A stretch of 13,650 bases of DNA from an uncultured Eubacteriales bacterium. Its GTDB lineage: Bacteria; Bacillota; Clostridia; Oscillospirales; CAG-272. The stretch covers positions 1 to 13,650 of the forward strand of contig CAKSSY010000050.1 in NCBI GenBank assembly GCA_934489945.1, given 5' to 3'. The notes under the pieces were generated by a model, which ran no database searches, was not told the origin of the DNA, and saw nothing but the letters and a program-made list of their open reading frames with translations. The position numbers and the translations under genes were made by a program. This document shows positions 12,194 through 13,650 of the stretch, piece after piece. Numbering within the stretch: the first letter of the stretch is position 1; each line of letters opens with the position of its first letter.

Positions 12194-13133
12194 AAAATGC
12201 TTTCTCGGTATCGATACCAGTAATTATACTACCTCGATGGCTTTTTGCACCGAGGACGGACGTGTGATTGCCAATCTTAAGTACCCGCTTCCTGTGAAGG
12301 AAGGCGAAAGAGGATTGCGGCAAAGTGATGCGGTTTTTTTGCATACAAAAAATCTGCCTGTTCTGTATGAGTCGGCAAGAGAGATGTTTGAAAAAGATCA
12401 ACTGCTTGCTGTTGGAGTCTCTGCGTATCCGCGAACGCAGGAAGGGTCATATATGCCCTGTTTTCTCGCAGGCGTGGCTTCGGCAAAGGCATTGTCGGTG
12501 GCACTTGATATCCCGTGTTTTTCGTTCTCTCATCAGAATGGACACATTATGGCAGCGGTCTATTCGTCGGGGGCTTCGGAGTTGCTTCTCGGACGGGAAT
12601 TTTTGGCATTTCACGTTTCCGGCGGAACGACGGAAGTTCTTTTGGTGCATCCGCACGGTGCCGATTTTCGATGTGAAGTTGTGGGCGGAACGGTTGATAT
12701 TCATGCGGGGCAGGCGATTGACAGAGTCGGTGTTGCAATGGGGCTTCGCTTTCCCTGCGGTGCGGAACTTGAACAACTGGCACTTAGATATTCCGGAAAA
12801 ATCCCTAGGCACAGAATTTGTGTGAAGAACGGTTTCTGTAATCTTTCCGGCGTGGAGAATATTGCACTCGAAATGTTGCGTAACGGTGCTTCCCATGAAG
12901 AGACGGCGGCATTTGTGCTGGATTTTATCGGACGAACGCTTGTGGAAATGACGACGTTTGTCAGACAGCGTTATCCGGGACTTCCGATTGTTTATGGCGG
13001 AGGTGTAATGAGTTGCGGTTTGCTGAAAGCCAGGTTGGAGGGCGAGAATGTGTGGTTTGCCGAACCGTCTTTTTCGTCGGATAATGCGGCGGGTATATCC
13101 TGTCTTGCAAGACTTGTTTTTCGGAATTTGTAA
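12186..13133 (+). CDS. TsaD/Kae1 (Gcp) family paralog
   Basis: 315-residue member of the Kae1/TsaD ASKHA-fold family (old name O-sialoglycoprotein endopeptidase, M22). Visible motifs: phosphate-binding LGIDTSNYTTS (7-17), metal ligands HQNGH (His116, His120), VSGGTTEV (144-151), YGGGV near 276-280 and DNAAG with Asp299. The genuine TsaD makes the N6-threonylcarbamoyl group of tRNA t6A37; it is somewhat longer, so this divergent copy between nusB and xseA, an arrangement seen in clostridia, may be a paralog with another role. ATG 12186 overlaps the nusB stop; an in-frame upstream start at 12099 would only add an Arg/Lys-rich stretch shadowing nusB. xseA follows after 21 bases. Family certain, function not. 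Confidence 0.85.
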   Translation: MSEKCFLGIDTSNYTTSMAFCTEDGRVIANLKYPLPVKEGERGLRQSDAVFLHTKNLPVLYESAREMFEKDQLLAVGVSAYPRTQEGSYMPCFLAGVASAKALSVALDIPCFSFSHQNGHIMAAVYSSGASELLLGREFLAFHVSGGTTEVLLVHPHGADFRCEVVGGTVDIHAGQAIDRVGVAMGLRFPCGAELEQLALRYSGKIPRHRICVKNGFCNLSGVENIALEMLRNGASHEETAAFVLDFIGRTLVEMTTFVRQRYPGLPIVYGGGVMSCGLLKARLEGENVWFAEPSFSSDNAAGISCLARLVFRNL

Positions 13134-13154
13134 CCTATCGGGAAAGGAGAAATT

Positions 13155-13650
13155 ATGGCGGAACCCATTCGGTATCTGACAGTTACCCAATTGAATGAAT
13201 ATGTGAAAATGCTGCTTGATGCCGATCCTCTTCTGTCCGGCATTTGGGTACGCGCGGAGATTTCCAACTTCAAACATCACTATCAGACGGGGCATTTCTA
13301 TTTTTCTCTCAAGGATGAGGGAGGACTTGTACGAGCGGTTATGTTCCGTTTTCATGCGCAAAAGGTGCCTTTTGTGCCGAAGGACGGTTTGAAGGTTTTG
13401 GTTCACGGCAGAGTTTCATCTTTTGTCCGCGACGGTCAATATCAGTTGTATGTGGACGAGATGCTTCCCGATGGCAAAGGGGCGATGTTCTTTGCTTTTG
13501 AGCAACTGAAAAAGAAATTGGAGGCGGCGGGATTATTCGATGAGGCACGAAAAAAAACTCTTCCGAGGTATCCCGCTTCCATTGGTATTGTCACTTCGCC
13601 GACGGGCGCGGCAATACGGGATATGATGAATATTCTCGGCAGGCGTTTTC
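13155..13650 (+). CDS. xseA: Exodeoxyribonuclease VII large subunit, N-terminal part (continues beyond window)
   Basis: Catalytic subunit of exonuclease VII, which degrades single-stranded DNA from both ends together with XseB. ATG 13155 follows AAAGGAG with a short spacer. The first 100 residues form the OB-fold domain: YLTVTQLNEYVKMLLDADPLLSGIWVRAEISNFKHH, then TGHFYFSLKDEGG, AVMFR, GLKVLVHGRVSSFVRDGQYQLYV. Then the conserved linker KKLEAAGLFDEARKKTLPRYPASIGIVTSPTGAAIRDMMNILGRR opens the nuclease domain. The frame is open for 165 codons to the window edge with no lesion. Third gene of the nusB operon; nusB-xseA linkage is common in Firmicutes. Confidence 0.95.
   Translation, partial: MAEPIRYLTVTQLNEYVKMLLDADPLLSGIWVRAEISNFKHHYQTGHFYFSLKDEGGLVRAVMFRFHAQKVPFVPKDGLKVLVHGRVSSFVRDGQYQLYVDEMLPDGKGAMFFAFEQLKKKLEAAGLFDEARKKTLPRYPASIGIVTSPTGAAIRDMMNILGRRF

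Noticed and set aside
12447..13406. Minus-strand open frame of 319 codons over the tsaD-like and xseA genes
   Set aside because: Antisense shadow of two well-supported genes; the basic, His-rich translation resembles no protein family.
1..13650. CRISPR array, tRNA or rRNA genes
   Set aside because: No regularly spaced repeats with spacers, no tRNA-like cloverleaf and no rRNA segments were seen on either strand.

Overview
The window reads as a chromosomal segment of a low-GC Gram-positive bacterium, most likely a clostridium (Oscillospirales-like). The support is pcrA with its C-terminal tail, an rplM-rpsI operon, ireB, nusB followed by a TsaD-like paralog and xseA, near-consensus TTGACN-17-TATAAT promoters, AAGGAG-type ribosome binding sites and T-tailed intrinsic terminators. 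The genus cannot be fixed from this sequence.

Layout. 1-1402: 3' part of pcrA, ending in a terminator shared with the convergent GH20 hexosaminidase gene (1469-3070, minus), which has its own strong promoter. 3172-4137 (minus): a protein with three S1 RNA-binding domains. 4336-5318: promoter, rplM, rpsI and terminator. 5245-8618: a very small (about 3.3 kb) integrative element inserted at the 3' end of rpsI, bounded by a perfect 73-bp direct repeat (last four rpsI codons, stop and terminator). 8619-8936: no protein gene, but dense RNA-type structure (two perfect 10-bp hairpins and a compact pseudoknot). 8937-11487 (minus): operon ireB - ribF - D,D-carboxypeptidase-like gene. 11631-13650: nusB - tsaD-like - xseA (cut by the window end), from one promoter diverging from that of ireB.

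The element has two divergent transcription units. The minus-strand unit encodes a small HTH protein, an excisionase-like protein that seems frameshifted at its end, and three tightly coupled small proteins I do not recognise. The plus-strand unit encodes a four-cysteine putative zinc protein (DUF6076-like) and a tyrosine integrase that has lost the middle of its catalytic domain in frame. Tandem TTGATGTCCG-type repeats just inside both ends look like integrase arm sites. The element is visibly richer in A+T than its surroundings. No conjugation or replication gene is visible, so it is probably defective, or moved in trans by another element's integrase.

Two other points stand out. The carboxypeptidase-like protein keeps the fold signatures and membrane anchor of its family but has lost the key residues of all three penicillin-binding motifs (SxxK to AxxK, SxN to GxN, KTG to NAG), so it is a probable pseudoenzyme. 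The segment after the right repeat of the element looks like a structured noncoding RNA or a short palindrome-ended mobile remnant.
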